Shown here piece by piece: positions 47,897 through 58,156 of a stretch of DNA of 64,000 nucleotides (positions within the stretch are counted from its first letter, which is position 1; each line of letters begins with the position of its first letter). The notes beneath the pieces are model-generated. The model was not told the origin of the DNA. It did no database searches and saw only the letters and a program-made list of their open reading frames with translations. The translations under genes were made by a program, and so were the position numbers. This DNA comes from Pseudomonas sp. PDM16 (lineage in GTDB: Bacteria; Pseudomonadota; Gammaproteobacteria; Pseudomonadales; Pseudomonadaceae): contig NZ_JACVAM010000002.1 of assembly GCF_014851865.1 (NCBI RefSeq), forward strand, positions 62,001 to 126,000, in the 5' to 3' direction.

Positions 47897-48973
47897 ATGA
47901 CCGATTCGCGGCGCTGGATGTGGCTGGCCGGACTGTTTCTTTGCGGCTGGTTGATCTATCTGCTCACCCCCATCCTGTCTCCCTTCCTCGTGGCGATGCT
48001 GCTGGCCTACATGGGCGATCCGCTGGTGGATCGCCTGGAGAAGCGAGGGCTGTCGCGCACCTGGGGTGTGGTCATCGTCTTCAGCCTCTTCAGCCTGGTG
48101 CTGCTGGTCATGCTGCTGGTGCTGATCCCCATGCTGGGACGTCAGTTGGTACGTCTCTACGAGTTGGCTCCCCAGGGCCTGGACTGGGCCCAGCATCAGG
48201 CGCTGCCCTGGGTGCAGGCGCAGCTTGGCCTGGCCGAAGGCTTCTGGCGTTTCGACCAGCTCAAGCAGGCGCTGTCCGGGCATCTGGGCAAGACCACCGA
48301 TATCGTCGGTGGCCTGCTGGCACAGGCCACGGCATCGAGTCTGGCGCTGCTGGGCTGGCTGGGTAACCTGTTCCTGATTCCGGTGGTAGCCTTCTACCTG
48401 CTGCGTGATTGGGACCTGATGATGGCCAAGCTGCAGAACCTGCTGCCAAGGGCTCGGGAGGGTCTGATAGTGAGCCTGGTCGGCGAATGTCATGAGGTGC
48501 TTGGTGCTTTCATGCGTGGCCAGTTGTTGGTGATGCTGGCGCTTGCGGGCATTTATTCGATGGGGCTGATGGTCATCGGCCTCGAGCTGGGGCTGCTGAT
48601 CGGCTTGCTCGCCGGTCTGGCCAGCATCGTGCCGTACATGGGCTTCATCGTTGGCTTTGGCGCTGCGGTGGTGGCTGCGCTGTTCCAGTACGCAGGCTTC
48701 GAGCTGTACCCGCTGATCGGTATCGTTGTGGTCTTCAGTATCGGCCAGTTGCTGGAAGGCATGGTGCTGACTCCCATGCTCGTCGGCGACCGGATCGGGC
48801 TGCATCCGGTCGCCGTGATCTTCGCCATCCTCGCTGGCGGCCAGCTGTTTGGCTTTACGGGCGTGCTATTGGCACTGCCGGTGGCCGCGGTGATCATGGT
48901 CCTGTTGCGCCATGTCCATGACTTCTATAAGCAGTCGTCCATGTATGACTCCTTGCCGCCGGGCTCCAGCTGA
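47897..48973 (+). CDS. AI-2E transporter family (PerM) membrane protein
   Basis: 358 residues from MTDSRRWMWLAGLF, with AGGCGGAG upstream. Seven to eight membrane helices are predicted (among them about 10-30, 55-80, 150-175, 215-245, 265-300 and 310-345). The family pattern LPVVAFYLLRDWD-like block at LFLIPVVAFYLLRDWDLMM is present. Relatives (TqsA, YdiK, PerM) export small signals or ions; the substrate is unknown. In related pseudomonads a hda gene follows; here a non-coding stretch and a CopD-like gene follow. Confidence 0.87.
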   Translation: MTDSRRWMWLAGLFLCGWLIYLLTPILSPFLVAMLLAYMGDPLVDRLEKRGLSRTWGVVIVFSLFSLVLLVMLLVLIPMLGRQLVRLYELAPQGLDWAQHQALPWVQAQLGLAEGFWRFDQLKQALSGHLGKTTDIVGGLLAQATASSLALLGWLGNLFLIPVVAFYLLRDWDLMMAKLQNLLPRAREGLIVSLVGECHEVLGAFMRGQLLVMLALAGIYSMGLMVIGLELGLLIGLLAGLASIVPYMGFIVGFGAAVVAALFQYAGFELYPLIGIVVVFSIGQLLEGMVLTPMLVGDRIGLHPVAVIFAILAGGQLFGFTGVLLALPVAAVIMVLLRHVHDFYKQSSMYDSLPPGSS

Positions 48974-49280
48974 TCGGATAGGCCTCTTCGCCACTGGTGT
49001 CTCCTGAAACCGGTGCTAGTTGACCTCGATCATCCCCTCAGGGCCATGTATTCGGCATGATGCTGGCGTGTCGAGTGGTCCGGGAGAGTGCTGGCGATCT
49101 AGCCTCTCGAAGGTAGCGATCATCATCGCACCCCTGAAGCCGGTTGCATTGCTGCCCCCCCTTCGAAGGTGGCTTCCATGGGCATCTGGCGTGCCTGCAT
49201 CTTCTCCTGCGTCCGCCGATCGGTATTCATCTCGCGGTTCTGCCCCTGCCGTGGGGCGTCCGACGGGCATAGGAGGCAAA
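48974..49280. other. 307-bp region without a convincing gene
   Basis: Open frames exist on both strands but neither has a plausible protein character or ribosome site. Two near-repeats CTCGAAGGTAGCG and TTCGAAGGTGGC occur about 50 bp apart. It ends in a very strong AGGAGG ribosome site for the next gene. It may hold remnants of a lost gene, since hda is usual at this position in relatives. Confidence 0.4.
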
Positions 49281-49718
49281 ATGTACCTGCTGCTTAAATT
49301 CATTCACCTGACCGCTGCTGCGTTCTTTATCGGCGGCGTCTTCTTCGAGGTGATGATACTGAGTCGTGCCGCTCGGCAACTGGAGGCCGAGCCTCGTGAG
49401 CGGCTATCCAAGGCGCTGGGGCAACGGGCACGAAGCGTGATGCATTGGGTCGTGCTGGCCCTCTATGGCGCGGGGCTCGGTCTGGCTTGGCATTATCGAT
49501 CGGCACTCGCAGCGCCGTTCGAGAGCAGCTTTGGTACGCTCCTGGCGTTGAAGATCTGCCTGGCCTTGAGCATTCTCGGTCACTTCATGCTGGTGGTAGC
49601 CCTGATGCGTAGTGGGCGGATGACTCCCGCACGCTCGCGGGCGATCCATATCAGCGTACTCACCCAGATGCTGGGCATCCTGTTCCTCGCCAAGGCAATG
49701 TTCCTGTTGAGCTGGTGA
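49281..49718 (+). CDS. CopD-like small membrane protein
   Basis: 145 residues with four predicted helices (about 5-28, 45-65, 75-95 and 118-140), starting MYLLLKFIHLTAAAFFIGGVFFEVMILS. The helix with FIHLTAAAFFIGG resembles the first helix of copper-resistance D proteins, which place conserved histidines at helix ends. The start is fixed by AGGAGG 6 nt upstream. Function in copper uptake is only suggested by family similarity. Confidence 0.72.
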   Translation: MYLLLKFIHLTAAAFFIGGVFFEVMILSRAARQLEAEPRERLSKALGQRARSVMHWVVLALYGAGLGLAWHYRSALAAPFESSFGTLLALKICLALSILGHFMLVVALMRSGRMTPARSRAIHISVLTQMLGILFLAKAMFLLSW

Positions 49719-49738
49719 TGAGGGGCTGCCGGCAAAGA

Positions 49739-49768
49739 AAAACCCCTTGAGGTGATCCTCAAGGGGTT
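49739..49768 (-). terminator. intrinsic terminator after ychF
   Basis: AACCCCTTGAGG, loop TGAT and CCTCAAGGGGTT, with A residues before it that read as a T-run on the minus strand. It lies 23 nt after the ychF stop and may also stop the convergent CopD-like transcript. Confidence 0.88.
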
Positions 49769-49790
49769 CTGTGTTCGAGCCTTGTGTGGC

Positions 49791-50891
49791 TTAGACGTTG
49801 AAGCGGAAGTGCATCACGTCGCCGTCCTTGACGATGTATTCCTTGCCTTCCAGGCGCCACTTTCCGGCTTCCTTGGCGCCGCTTTCACCCTTGAACTGGA
49901 TGAAGTCGTCGTAGGCCACCACTTCGGCGCGGATGAAGCCTTTCTCGAAGTCGGTGTGGATCACGGCGGCGGCCTGGGGGGCGGTGGCGCCGATGCGCAC
50001 GGTCCAGGCGCGGACTTCCTTAACGCCGGCGGTGAAGTAGGTCTGCAGGTTGAGCAGGTCGTAACCGGCGCGGATCACGCGGTTCAGGCCCGGCTCTTCC
50101 ATGCCCATGGATTCGAGGAACATCTGTTTCTCCTCGTCTTCGTCCAGTTCGGCGATCTCGGCCTCGATCTTGTTGCACACCGGTACTACAACCGCACCTT
50201 CTTCCTCGGCGATGGCGCGAACCACGTCGAGGTGCGGGTTGTTGTCGAAGCCGTCTTCGGCGACGTTGGCGATGTACATCACCGGTTTGCTGGTCAGCAG
50301 GTGGAAGCCGCGAATGACCAGCTTCTCGTCGGCGCTCATGTTCTTCATCAGGCTGCGTGCAGGCTTGCCTTCGGTGAAGTGGGGGATGAGCTTCTCGAGA
50401 ATGGCCTTCTGCGCCAGGGCTTCCTTGTCGCCACCCTTGGCGTTGCGGGCGACCTTCTGCAGTTGCTTCTCGCAGCTGTCGAGGTCGGCGAAGATCAGTT
50501 CGAGGTCGATGATTTCGATATCGCGCTTGGGATCGACGCTGTTGGCGACGTGGATGACGTTCTCGTCTTCGAAGCAGCGCACCACGTGGGCTATGGCGTC
50601 GGTCTCGCGGATGTTGGCGAGGAACTTGTTGCCCAGGCCTTCACCCTTGGAGGCACCCGCCACCAGGCCGGCGATGTCGACGAACTCCATGGTGGTGGGG
50701 ATCACGCGCTCGGGTTTGACGATGGCAGCCAGGGCGTCCAGGCGGCTATCGGGCATGGGTACGATGCCGCTGTTCGGCTCGATGGTGCAGAACGGGAAGT
50801 TCTCCGCGGCGATGCCGGATTTGGTGAGGGCGTTGAACAGGGTGGACTTGCCGACGTTGGGCAGGCCGACGATGCCGCAGTTGAATCCCAT
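49791..50891 (-). CDS. ychF: redox-regulated ATPase YchF
   Basis: 366 residues. G1 is GLPNVGKST, with [10 protein letters not shown] near residue 31 and a C-terminal TGS-like domain ([16 protein letters not shown]). YchF/OLA1 proteins bind ATP rather than GTP because the G4 motif is altered. It is linked to ribosome and redox stress. It follows pth (37-nt gap) in the conserved pth-ychF pair. Confidence 0.96.
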   Translation of the reverse strand: MGFNCGIVGLPNVGKSTLFNALTKSGIAAENFPFCTIEPNSGIVPMPDSRLDALAAIVKPERVIPTTMEFVDIAGLVAGASKGEGLGNKFLANIRETDAIAHVVRCFEDENVIHVANSVDPKRDIEIIDLELIFADLDSCEKQLQKVARNAKGGDKEALAQKAILEKLIPHFTEGKPARSLMKNMSADEKLVIRGFHLLTSKPVMYIANVAEDGFDNNPHLDVVRAIAEEEGAVVVPVCNKIEAEIAELDEDEEKQMFLESMGMEEPGLNRVIRAGYDLLNLQTYFTAGVKEVRAWTVRIGATAPQAAAVIHTDFEKGFIRAEVVAYDDFIQFKGESGAKEAGKWRLEGKEYIVKDGDVMHFRFNV

Positions 50892-50928
50892 GGTGTATCC
50901 CTCGCGGAGATGAAGTCGTGAAAAGGGG

Positions 50929-51513
50929 TCAGGCTTTCTGGCTGTGCAGTTTTTGCATGGCGCGGGTCCAGTCGCCGGCGAGCATCTCGGGCAGTACGCC
51001 CAGGGCGTTGTCGACGCTCTTGTCCAGCAGCTCCTGCTCGCTACGCGGCGCGCGGCCGAGGACGAAGCCGGAGACCAGGCTGGCGTGGCCAGGATGGCCG
51101 ATGCCGAGGCGCAGGCGGTAGAAGCCGTTCTGATTGCCGAGCTGGGCGATGATGTCGCGCAGGCCGTTGTGCCCGCCGTGGCCGCCGCCGAGTTTGAGTT
51201 TGGCGACGCCGGGAGGCATGTCGAGTTCGTCGTGGGCCACCAGGATGGCGTCCGGGCTGATCCGGAAAAAATTCGCCAGCGCCGCCACGGACTGGCCGCT
51301 GCGGTTCATGAAGGTGGTGGGGATAAGCAGACGAACGTCGTGTCCCTGATGGCTGAATTTGCCCACCAGGCCGGAATATTTCTTGTCGAGGCTCAGGCTG
51401 ACGCGTTGCTGGTCGGCCAGGCGCTCAACGAAAAGGGCCCCTGCGTTATGCCGGGTCTGGTCGTATTCGGGGCCTGGATTACCCAGGCCGACGATCAGTT
51501 GCACGGCAGTCAC
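50929..51513 (-). CDS. pth: peptidyl-tRNA hydrolase
   Basis: 194 residues from a GTG start. The catalytic histidine lies in [14 protein letters not shown] (His22), with [11 protein letters not shown] near residue 108. It releases peptides from prematurely dissociated peptidyl-tRNA. It lies between rplY and ychF as usual. The ribosome site before this GTG is weak (AAGGGAAGGG 10-12 nt upstream). Confidence 0.95.
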   Translation of the reverse strand: MTAVQLIVGLGNPGPEYDQTRHNAGALFVERLADQQRVSLSLDKKYSGLVGKFSHQGHDVRLLIPTTFMNRSGQSVAALANFFRISPDAILVAHDELDMPPGVAKLKLGGGHGGHNGLRDIIAQLGNQNGFYRLRLGIGHPGHASLVSGFVLGRAPRSEQELLDKSVDNALGVLPEMLAGDWTRAMQKLHSQKA

Positions 51514-51548
51514 GTAGGAGCCCTTCCCTTAGCAGGCGAGCGAGTGAA

Positions 51549-52154
51549 TTACTCGGCTGCGCCTTCCTCGTCTTTCGCTACGCGCGAAGCGTGAATGTTG
51601 GCAACTGCCAGGTCGTTGCCGTGGGCCAGGGCCACCAGCTCGACGCCTTTCGGCAGTTTGATGTCGGACAGGTGAACGATCTGGCCGACTTCCACTTTTG
51701 CCAGGTCGACTTCGATGAATTCCGGCAGGTCTTGCGGCTGGCAGGAAACTTCGACTTCGGAGATGGTGTGGGACACTTCGCCGCCTTGCTGCTTCACGCC
51801 AACCGAGCTGGCTTCGTTGACGAAGTGCAGGGGAACGTGGGCGCTCAGCTTCTGGCCGGCAACGACGCGGACGAAGTCAGCGTGCATCACGTAGCCTTTG
51901 GACGGGTGGCGTTGCAGGGCCTTGATCACGACGTTTTCGGCAGCGCCGTCAACGGTCAGGGCCAGTACGTGGCTGAAGGCGGCTTCGTTTTCCAGCAGCT
52001 TGGCCAGTTCTTTGGCGAGGATGCTGATGGATTGGGCCGGCTTCTCGCCACCGTAGATCACGGCAGGAACCAGGCTTTCGTTACGACGCAGGCGGCGGCT
52101 CGCACCTTTCCCCAGGTCGGAACGCACGTTGGCATTCAGGGCAAAATTAGTCAT
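51549..52154 (-). CDS. rplY: 50S ribosomal protein L25 (Ctc family)
   Basis: 201 residues, the long Ctc-type form: an N-terminal L25 domain that binds 5S rRNA (residues about 1-95) and a C-terminal beta-rich extension. The opening [35 protein letters not shown] is characteristic. It is followed by pth and preceded by prs, with a terminator-like hairpin between prs and rplY. Confidence 0.95.
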   Translation of the reverse strand: MTNFALNANVRSDLGKGASRRLRRNESLVPAVIYGGEKPAQSISILAKELAKLLENEAAFSHVLALTVDGAAENVVIKALQRHPSKGYVMHADFVRVVAGQKLSAHVPLHFVNEASSVGVKQQGGEVSHTISEVEVSCQPQDLPEFIEVDLAKVEVGQIVHLSDIKLPKGVELVALAHGNDLAVANIHASRVAKDEEGAAE

Positions 52155-52217
52155 TACAGTTCTCCAAATAGACCAAACCGTCCGAAGCGCTTGCGACCAG
52201 CGTGCGGACGGTTGGGC

Positions 52218-52241
52218 AAAAAGCCCCGCACGCGGCGGGGC
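52218..52241 (-). terminator. terminator-like hairpin between prs and rplY
   Basis: On the minus strand GCCCCGC, loop CGCGT, GCGGGGC and five T, 25 nt after the prs stop. It may partially terminate prs transcription, with read-through or a separate promoter serving rplY. Confidence 0.8.
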
Positions 52242-52265
52242 ACTTGTCGCTCAGGGAGGTTCCGC

Positions 52266-53207
52266 CTAGCGGAACATCGCGCTGATCGATTCTTCGTTGC
52301 TGATGCGGCGAACCGCTTCGGCGATAACCGGGGCCATGTCCAGCTGACGAATGCGGGAGCAGGCCTGGGCGGCGGCGGACAGCGGGATGGTGTTGGTCAC
52401 AACCAGTGCGTCCAGCACGGAATTTTCCAGGTTCTCGATGGCGCGCCCCGACAGCACCGGGTGGGTGGCGTAGGCGTAGACCTTCGAGGCGCCGTGCTCT
52501 TTCAGCGCCTTGGCGGCGTGGCAGAGGGTGCCGGCGGTATCGACCATGTCGTCGACCAGCACGCAGGTGCGGCCTTCGACATCGCCAATGATGTGCATGA
52601 CTTCGGAAACGTTGGCCTTCTCACGACGCTTGTCGATGATCGCCAGGTCGACGCCCAGGCTCTTGGCCACGGCGCGGGCGCGAACCACGCCGCCGATGTC
52701 CGGAGAGACGATCATCAGGTTCTCGAAGCGCTGATCCTGGATGTCGTCGGTCAGTACCGGCGAGCCGTAGATGTTGTCCACCGGGACATCGAAGAAGCCC
52801 TGGATCTGGTCGGCGTGCAGGTCGACGGTGAGCACGCGGTCGATGCCGACCACGGTCAGCATGTCGGCCACTACCTTGGCGCTGATTGCCACGCGAGCGG
52901 AGCGCGGACGGCGATCCTGGCGGGCATAGCCGAAGTAGGGGATCACGGCAGTGATACGAGTGGCTGAGGAGCGGCGGAAGGCATCAGCCATCACTACCAG
53001 TTCCATCAGGTTGTCGTTGGTCGGCGCGCAGGTTGGCTGGATGATGAAGACATCCTTGCCGCGCACGTTCTCGTTGATCTCGGCGCTGATTTCGCCGTCG
53101 GAGAACTTGCCTACGGATGCATCGCCCAGAGGGATATGCAGCTGACGCACGATGCGACGAGCCAGGTCGGGGTTGGAGTTCCCCGTGAAGACCATCATCT
53201 TGGACAC
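52266..53207 (-). CDS. prs: ribose-phosphate pyrophosphokinase
   Basis: 313 residues from a GTG (protein begins [28 protein letters not shown]), the P. aeruginosa length; a longer reading frame upstream runs through a tRNA gene. The PRPP loop [12 protein letters not shown] is at about 214-226 and the divalent-metal and ATP block [12 protein letters not shown] near residue 130. It makes PRPP for purines, pyrimidines, NAD, histidine and tryptophan. It lies just downstream of two tRNA-Gln genes. Confidence 0.97.
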   Translation of the reverse strand: MSKMMVFTGNSNPDLARRIVRQLHIPLGDASVGKFSDGEISAEINENVRGKDVFIIQPTCAPTNDNLMELVVMADAFRRSSATRITAVIPYFGYARQDRRPRSARVAISAKVVADMLTVVGIDRVLTVDLHADQIQGFFDVPVDNIYGSPVLTDDIQDQRFENLMIVSPDIGGVVRARAVAKSLGVDLAIIDKRREKANVSEVMHIIGDVEGRTCVLVDDMVDTAGTLCHAAKALKEHGASKVYAYATHPVLSGRAIENLENSVLDALVVTNTIPLSAAAQACSRIRQLDMAPVIAEAVRRISNEESISAMFR

Positions 53208-53284
53208 GCGCAGTACCTGCCTGGTGTGGTTCCGATGAAAAAAGCTGTTCAGCAAGCAGGCTTCCTGAACAGCTTTCGAGAGTA

Positions 53285-53359
53285 TGGCAGGGGCGGCTGG
53301 ATTCGAACCAACGCATGGCAGGATCAAAACCTGCTGCCTTACCGCTTGGCGACGCCCCT
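53285..53359 (-). tRNA. tRNA-Gln (anticodon TTG), copy 1
   Basis: The 75-nt sequence folds as a tRNA: acceptor AGGGGCG with CGCCCCT, anticodon stem GCAGG with CCTGC around TTTTGAT (anticodon TTG), T-loop GGTTCGAATCC and an encoded CCA. Identical to the copy at 53389-53463. Confidence 0.97.
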
Positions 53360-53388
53360 AAGGTAATTAGTCGAATGCTGGGAAGATA

Positions 53389-53463
53389 TGGCAGGGGCGG
53401 CTGGATTCGAACCAACGCATGGCAGGATCAAAACCTGCTGCCTTACCGCTTGGCGACGCCCCT
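53389..53463 (-). tRNA. tRNA-Gln (anticodon TTG), copy 2
   Basis: Same 75-nt sequence as the tRNA at 53285-53359, with the same anticodon loop and encoded CCA; the repeat period is 104 bp. Both lie between ispE and prs, an arrangement conserved in Pseudomonas. The tandem copies should be processed from one transcript. Confidence 0.97.
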
Positions 53464-53479
53464 GTATCGCGTCCCGCAT

Positions 53480-54352
53480 TCACTTCCGAGTTGCCGTTTC
53501 GAGCTTGCGATGCAACGGAGACCGATTGCAGCCGCGAGCGATGAAGTTCGGCAGGGTGGCCGGAAGTTGGCGCGAGACTTTATCAGCATCGGCCTGGTTT
53601 GGGAAGCTCCCAAACACACAAGCTCCGGTTCCAGTCATCTTCGCTGCAACAAATTTGTTGAGCGTTTTCAGAGCGTTACACACTTCTGGGTAACGTTTCT
53701 CGACAACCGGTTGGCAGTCATTACGACCGCCCCCCTCAGGAAGGCTGCGAACTGTAATGGCGGGGGTATCACGTGTCAACTCGGGGTCGGCAAAAACTTC
53801 CGCGGTGCTGATGCTGACCTGTGGGATGGCGACCAGAAACCAGGGCTCTGCAAGCTCTACCGGCTGCAACTGCTCACCCACGCCTTCGGCGAAGGCTGCG
53901 CGGCCTCGGACGAACACCGGTACGTCCGCGCCCAGGGTCAGGCCCAGAGCGGCCAGGCGGTCTTCGTCCCAGCCCAGCTGCCATAGATGGTTGAGGCCGA
54001 GCAGGGTGGTGGCGGCATCTGAGCTGCCGCCGCCAATACCGCCGCCCATGGGCAGGCGCTTGTCCAGCCAGATATCGGCACCGAGGGTAGTGCCGGATTC
54101 CTGCTGCAAACGGCGCGCGGCGCGAACGATCAGGTTGGCATCATGCGGTACGCCGGCCACCTCGATGTTCAGGCGGATCTCGCTATCCTCGCGCAGGGCG
54201 AAGCCTAGTTCGTCCCCGTGGTCGAGGAACTGGAACACGGTCTGCAGCTGGTGGTAGCCGTCGGCGCGGCGGCCGAGGATGTGTAGCATCAGATTGAGCT
54301 TGGCCGGGGCGGGCAGGACCAGCTGCGCCGCGGCGGGAATGACGGTGCTCAT
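53480..54352 (-). CDS. ispE: 4-diphosphocytidyl-2-C-methyl-D-erythritol kinase
   Basis: 290 residues. The GHMP-kinase glycine loop [21 protein letters not shown] is at about 100-120, with the opening [24 protein letters not shown]. IspE phosphorylates CDP-methylerythritol in the isoprenoid MEP pathway. Its start overlaps the lolB stop by 4 nt (ATGA), so lolB-ispE-tRNA-prs is a coupled unit. Confidence 0.95.
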   Translation of the reverse strand: MSTVIPAAAQLVLPAPAKLNLMLHILGRRADGYHQLQTVFQFLDHGDELGFALREDSEIRLNIEVAGVPHDANLIVRAARRLQQESGTTLGADIWLDKRLPMGGGIGGGSSDAATTLLGLNHLWQLGWDEDRLAALGLTLGADVPVFVRGRAAFAEGVGEQLQPVELAEPWFLVAIPQVSISTAEVFADPELTRDTPAITVRSLPEGGGRNDCQPVVEKRYPEVCNALKTLNKFVAAKMTGTGACVFGSFPNQADADKVSRQLPATLPNFIARGCNRSPLHRKLETATRK

Positions 54353-54963
54353 TGGCCGAGCTGGCGTGGCTGCCAGTCCTTGATCACCAGAGTGATATCG
54401 AGGTCGGTGCCATGCAGCTTGATGCGTTCCGGCAGGCGATAGCCGTTCTGCTCGGCATAGCTCAGGTACTGCAGCTGCCAGCCATCCTGCTCCAGGCGGG
54501 ATAAGTGGCTGTCGGCGTCAAGGGTGACACGGCTCTTGCTGTCGGGTGCGGGCAGGCCGCGCACCCACCAGAACAGGTGAGAGACAGGCAGGCGCCAGCC
54601 CAGTTGTTCTTCGAGCAGGGCCTCGGGGGATTCGGCCTGATAGCGGCCCTGGTTGGCCACTTCCAGCAGCACATTGCCTTCGCGACCGGTCAGGCGCGCG
54701 GCGCCACGGCCGAGTGGGCCGGACAGGCGAATGTCGTAGTAGCCCTGGCGTTGCAGCCAGAACAGCGTGCCGCTGCCGGAGTCCTTGGGCGCGCGTATGC
54801 CGACCTTGCCGCTGATCTGCCAGCCGTCCAGGGCGGCAACCCTGGCTTTATGCGCCTGCCATTGCTGCGCATCGCCCTGGCCTTCGACGGATTCACGGCT
54901 GGTGAGGCCGGCGCAGCCGGCGAGAAGGGCAATCAGGCAGAGGGCGAGGGTGTGGCGAAACAT
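54349..54963 (-). CDS. lolB: outer-membrane lipoprotein insertase LolB
   Basis: 204 residues with a lipobox in LIALLAGC (Cys17), so it is itself a lipoprotein. The mature part has the LolB beta-barrel pattern with [22 protein letters not shown]. LolB accepts lipoproteins from LolA and inserts them in the outer membrane. It lies between a TPR lipoprotein gene and ispE, the conserved order. Confidence 0.93.
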   Translation of the reverse strand: MFRHTLALCLIALLAGCAGLTSRESVEGQGDAQQWQAHKARVAALDGWQISGKVGIRAPKDSGSGTLFWLQRQGYYDIRLSGPLGRGAARLTGREGNVLLEVANQGRYQAESPEALLEEQLGWRLPVSHLFWWVRGLPAPDSKSRVTLDADSHLSRLEQDGWQLQYLSYAEQNGYRLPERIKLHGTDLDITLVIKDWQPRQLGQ

Positions 54964-54966
54964 GGG

Positions 54967-56694
54967 TCAGAGCTTCTCGGAACCGGTCAGGCGCTGAATG
55001 GTGGAGCGCAGGATGGGACTATCGGGAGCGGCTTCAAGGGCCTTTGCCCAGACCTCGCGTGCTTCGCGCTGCTTGCCCTGGGCCCACAGTACTTCGCCGA
55101 GATGGGCGGCCACCTCGTGATCGGGGAACTTGAGCAGGGCTGCGCGAAGGTGGCGCTCGGCCACGTCCAGATTGCCCAGTCGATAATTGATCCAGCCGAG
55201 GCTGTCGAGCGTGGCGGGGTCGCCCGGATTGAGCACGTGTGCTCGCTCGATCAGCGCTCTGGCTTCCTCATAACGAGTGGTGCGGTCGGCAAGGGTGTAG
55301 CCGAGGGCATTGAGCGCGGTGGCGTTGTCCGGTTCGCGCTCGATGATGCCACGCAGGTCGCGTTCCAGTCCGGCCAGGTCACCGCGCCTCTCGGAGAGCA
55401 TGGCGCGCGTGTAAAGCAGGTTGGTATCGCCGGGGAATTGCCCGAGCGCCTGGTCGATCACTCGCCACGATTCGTCCAGTCGCTCGCGATTGGCCAGTGC
55501 TTCCGATTCGATCAGGTACAGCTGGATGGCGTAATCGGGTTGGCTCTCGCGGCTGCGGCCGAGTCGGTTGCTCGCTTCGGCAGCGCGTTCGCCGTCGAAG
55601 AGTATCTCGGTCTGACGGACCTGGGCCGGCAGGTAGTCGTCGCCCGGGCCGACCAGCGCGTACTCGAGCAGCGCGCTTTCTTGGTCGCCACGCTGTTCAT
55701 AGATACGACCCAGGTTGAAGTGAGCGGCATCGGTGTGAGCGTCGCGTGCCACCAGTTCCTCCAGGTAGACGGCAGCTTCATCCCAGGCCTCGGCTTCCAG
55801 GCAGACCAGCGCCAGCGAGTAGCGCAGGTCATCGTCATCCGGGAACTGTTGAACCAGTCCGGCGAACTCGCTCTTGGCATCGTCCAGGCGGCGCAGTTCG
55901 ACCAACTGGCGCGCGTAGGCCAGGCGTACCCGCTTGTCTTCCGGGTAGCGCTTGATCCCTTTCTTCAGCAGCGGCAAGGCTTCCTCGCCACGATTCAGGC
56001 TCTGCAGCAGGCGTGCGCGTAGCAGCAGTGGAGGGATTTCCTCCTCGCTGGCGGCATGGTCCTCAAGCAGTTCGAGTGCTTCCTCGGCGCGGCCATCCTG
56101 ATGCAGCAGCAGAGCCTTGCCGAACAGCAACTGGCCGTTTTCCGGGTATTTGTGCAGCAGACGGTCGAAGCTCTGCAGCAGCCCGGCGCGGGTGTCTGGG
56201 TCCGTCTCGGCCGCGGACAGGGCGAGGAAGTCGAAGTGGGTGTCGCCCTGACCTTGCAGGACCTTCTCCATGAACTGCATGGATTCGTCGTAACGGCCGG
56301 CTCTGGCCAGCTGCACGGCGGCCGCGCGCTGGGCGTCGACGCTATCGGGGGCGCTCTTCGACCAGATCAGGGCGCTGTCCAGTGCGGCCTGTTCGGCACC
56401 CAGATACTCGGCAATACGGAAGGAACGTTCGGCCACACCAGGGTCCTGGGTAGCATTGGCCTGCTGCACGTAGTTGCCCAGGGCGATGTCGAAGCGATTG
56501 CGCTGGCCGGCTAGCTCGGCGGCGAGCAGCGAGTACAGCGTATCCTCGCTGAACGAGGCGTACTGTTGGGGAGCGGCTGGGGCTTTGCTAGCCGTCGCAT
56601 CTTCCACCGGCGGCGTGCCGTCGGGCGTGGGTGCCAGGGTCTGGCAGCCAGCGAGCAGGAGGGAGGCGGTCAGCAACGCGAGGGATTTATTCAT
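54967..56694 (-). CDS. tetratricopeptide-repeat lipoprotein
   Basis: 575 residues from MNKSLALLTASLLLAGCQTL, with a lipobox LLAGC, so it is probably lipid-anchored. The rest is nearly all tetratricopeptide repeats (about 10-12 units from residue 65 to the end), with recognisable LGRIYEQRGDQESALLEYALV and NALGYTLADRTTRYEEARALIERAHVLNPGDPATLDSLGWINYRLG. A well-conserved neighbour of lolB in Pseudomonas with unknown partner. Its stop is 3 nt before the lolB start. Confidence 0.87.
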   Translation of the reverse strand: MNKSLALLTASLLLAGCQTLAPTPDGTPPVEDATASKAPAAPQQYASFSEDTLYSLLAAELAGQRNRFDIALGNYVQQANATQDPGVAERSFRIAEYLGAEQAALDSALIWSKSAPDSVDAQRAAAVQLARAGRYDESMQFMEKVLQGQGDTHFDFLALSAAETDPDTRAGLLQSFDRLLHKYPENGQLLFGKALLLHQDGRAEEALELLEDHAASEEEIPPLLLRARLLQSLNRGEEALPLLKKGIKRYPEDKRVRLAYARQLVELRRLDDAKSEFAGLVQQFPDDDDLRYSLALVCLEAEAWDEAAVYLEELVARDAHTDAAHFNLGRIYEQRGDQESALLEYALVGPGDDYLPAQVRQTEILFDGERAAEASNRLGRSRESQPDYAIQLYLIESEALANRERLDESWRVIDQALGQFPGDTNLLYTRAMLSERRGDLAGLERDLRGIIEREPDNATALNALGYTLADRTTRYEEARALIERAHVLNPGDPATLDSLGWINYRLGNLDVAERHLRAALLKFPDHEVAAHLGEVLWAQGKQREAREVWAKALEAAPDSPILRSTIQRLTGSEKL

Positions 56695-56887
56695 AGGGAA
56701 AGGTGCGGTCCGTGGCGTTTCTGCATCATGACACAAGCGGGAGGCGCAAGCCCACCGCGCCTCGTGGGTTTCGCTGGAGAGTGCCTTGGTGGTCTGTGTC
56801 TATCGGGGCAATTTGTCGCAATAGTTGTTCTCCCTTGGGTGACGTAGGACAATCGCCCGCTATCCCGAATTCCCTTAGCGACCCTGC

Positions 56888-58156
56888 ATGGCCTTCCTCG
56901 CCCTCGGCATCAACCATAAGACCGCCTCGGTGGACGTCCGCGAGCGCGTGGCTTTTACCCCCGAGCAACTGGTCGAGGCTCTGCAGCAGCTGTGTCGCAT
57001 CACGCCCAGTCGCGAGGCGGCGATCCTATCTACCTGCAATCGCAGCGAGCTGTACCTGGAGCAGGACCAGTTGTCCGCCGACGAGGTGCTGCGCTGGCTG
57101 GCCGACTACCACCGCCTTAGCCTCGACGAGCTGCGCGCCTGCGCCTACGTGCATCAGGACAATGATGCCGTCCGCCACATGATGCGTGTGGCCTCCGGGC
57201 TGGACTCCATGGTCCTCGGCGAGCCGCAGATCCTCGGTCAGATGAAGTCGGCGTATGCCGTGGCGCGCGAGGCCGGCACCGTCGGCCCGCTGCTCGGCCG
57301 GCTGTTCCAGGCCACCTTCAGCACTGCCAAGACCGTGCGCACCGATACCGCCATTGGCGAGAACCCGGTGTCGGTGGCCTTCGCCGCCGTCAGCCTGGCC
57401 AAGCAGATCTTCGCCGACTTGCACCGTAGCCAGGCCCTGCTGATCGGTGCAGGCGAGACCATCAGCCTGGTCGCTCGCCACCTGCACGATCAGGGCGTGA
57501 AGCGCATTGTCGTCGCCAACCGTACCCTGGAACGCGCCAGCCAGCTGGCCGAGCAGTTTGGCGCACACGCCGTGCTGCTGGCGGACATTCCGCAGGAGCT
57601 GGCATACAGCGATATCGTCATCAGCTCCACTGCCAGTCAACTGCCGATCCTCGGCAAGGGTGCCGTGGAGCGTGCGCTCAAGCAGCGCAAGCACAAGCCC
57701 ATGTTCATGGTCGACATCGCCGTACCACGCGATATCGAGCCGGAAGTGGGGGAGCTGGACGACGTCTACCTCTATACCGTCGATGATCTGCATGAGGTCA
57801 TCGAGGAAAATCTCAAGAGCCGCCAGGGCGCCGCTCAGGCCGCCGAGGAGCTGGTCAGTGTCGGTGCCGACGAGTTCATGCAGCGTCTGCGCGAACTGGC
57901 TGCGGTGGATGTGCTGCGTGCCTATCGCCAGCAGGCCGAGCGCCTGCGTGACGAAGAACTGGCCAAGGCCCAGCGCATGCTGGCTAACGGCAGCAATGCC
58001 GAGGACGTGCTGGCCCAGCTGGCCCGCGGCCTGACCAACAAGCTGTTGCACGCGCCCAGCGTGCAACTGAAGAAAATCTCCGCCGACGGCCGCTTCGAAG
58101 CGCTGGCCGTGGCCCAGGAACTGTTTGCCCTCGACGAGGGCCCGAGCAAGACATGA
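56888..58156 (+). CDS. hemA: glutamyl-tRNA reductase
   Basis: 422 residues. The catalytic cysteine lies in [10 protein letters not shown] (Cys50), and the NADPH domain carries [16 protein letters not shown] near residue 188. HemA makes glutamate semialdehyde, the first committed step of tetrapyrrole synthesis. It is divergent from the TPR-lolB unit and overlaps prfA by 4 nt, the usual hemA-prfA arrangement. Confidence 0.97.
   Translation: MAFLALGINHKTASVDVRERVAFTPEQLVEALQQLCRITPSREAAILSTCNRSELYLEQDQLSADEVLRWLADYHRLSLDELRACAYVHQDNDAVRHMMRVASGLDSMVLGEPQILGQMKSAYAVAREAGTVGPLLGRLFQATFSTAKTVRTDTAIGENPVSVAFAAVSLAKQIFADLHRSQALLIGAGETISLVARHLHDQGVKRIVVANRTLERASQLAEQFGAHAVLLADIPQELAYSDIVISSTASQLPILGKGAVERALKQRKHKPMFMVDIAVPRDIEPEVGELDDVYLYTVDDLHEVIEENLKSRQGAAQAAEELVSVGADEFMQRLRELAAVDVLRAYRQQAERLRDEELAKAQRMLANGSNAEDVLAQLARGLTNKLLHAPSVQLKKISADGRFEALAVAQELFALDEGPSKT

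Noticed and set aside
49016..49303. 95-codon minus-strand frame in the gap before the CopD-like gene
   Set aside because: No ribosome site, overlaps a real start region, and composition (Gly, Arg, Ser, Pro) is like random GC-rich sequence.
52266..53327. A longer prs reading frame starting beyond 53207
   Set aside because: The extension runs into the tRNA-Gln gene; the GTG start gives the family length of 313 residues.
53285..53463. The tandem tRNA copies as a possible CRISPR-like or direct-repeat array
   Set aside because: Only two units exist and each folds as a full tRNA-Gln with CCA.
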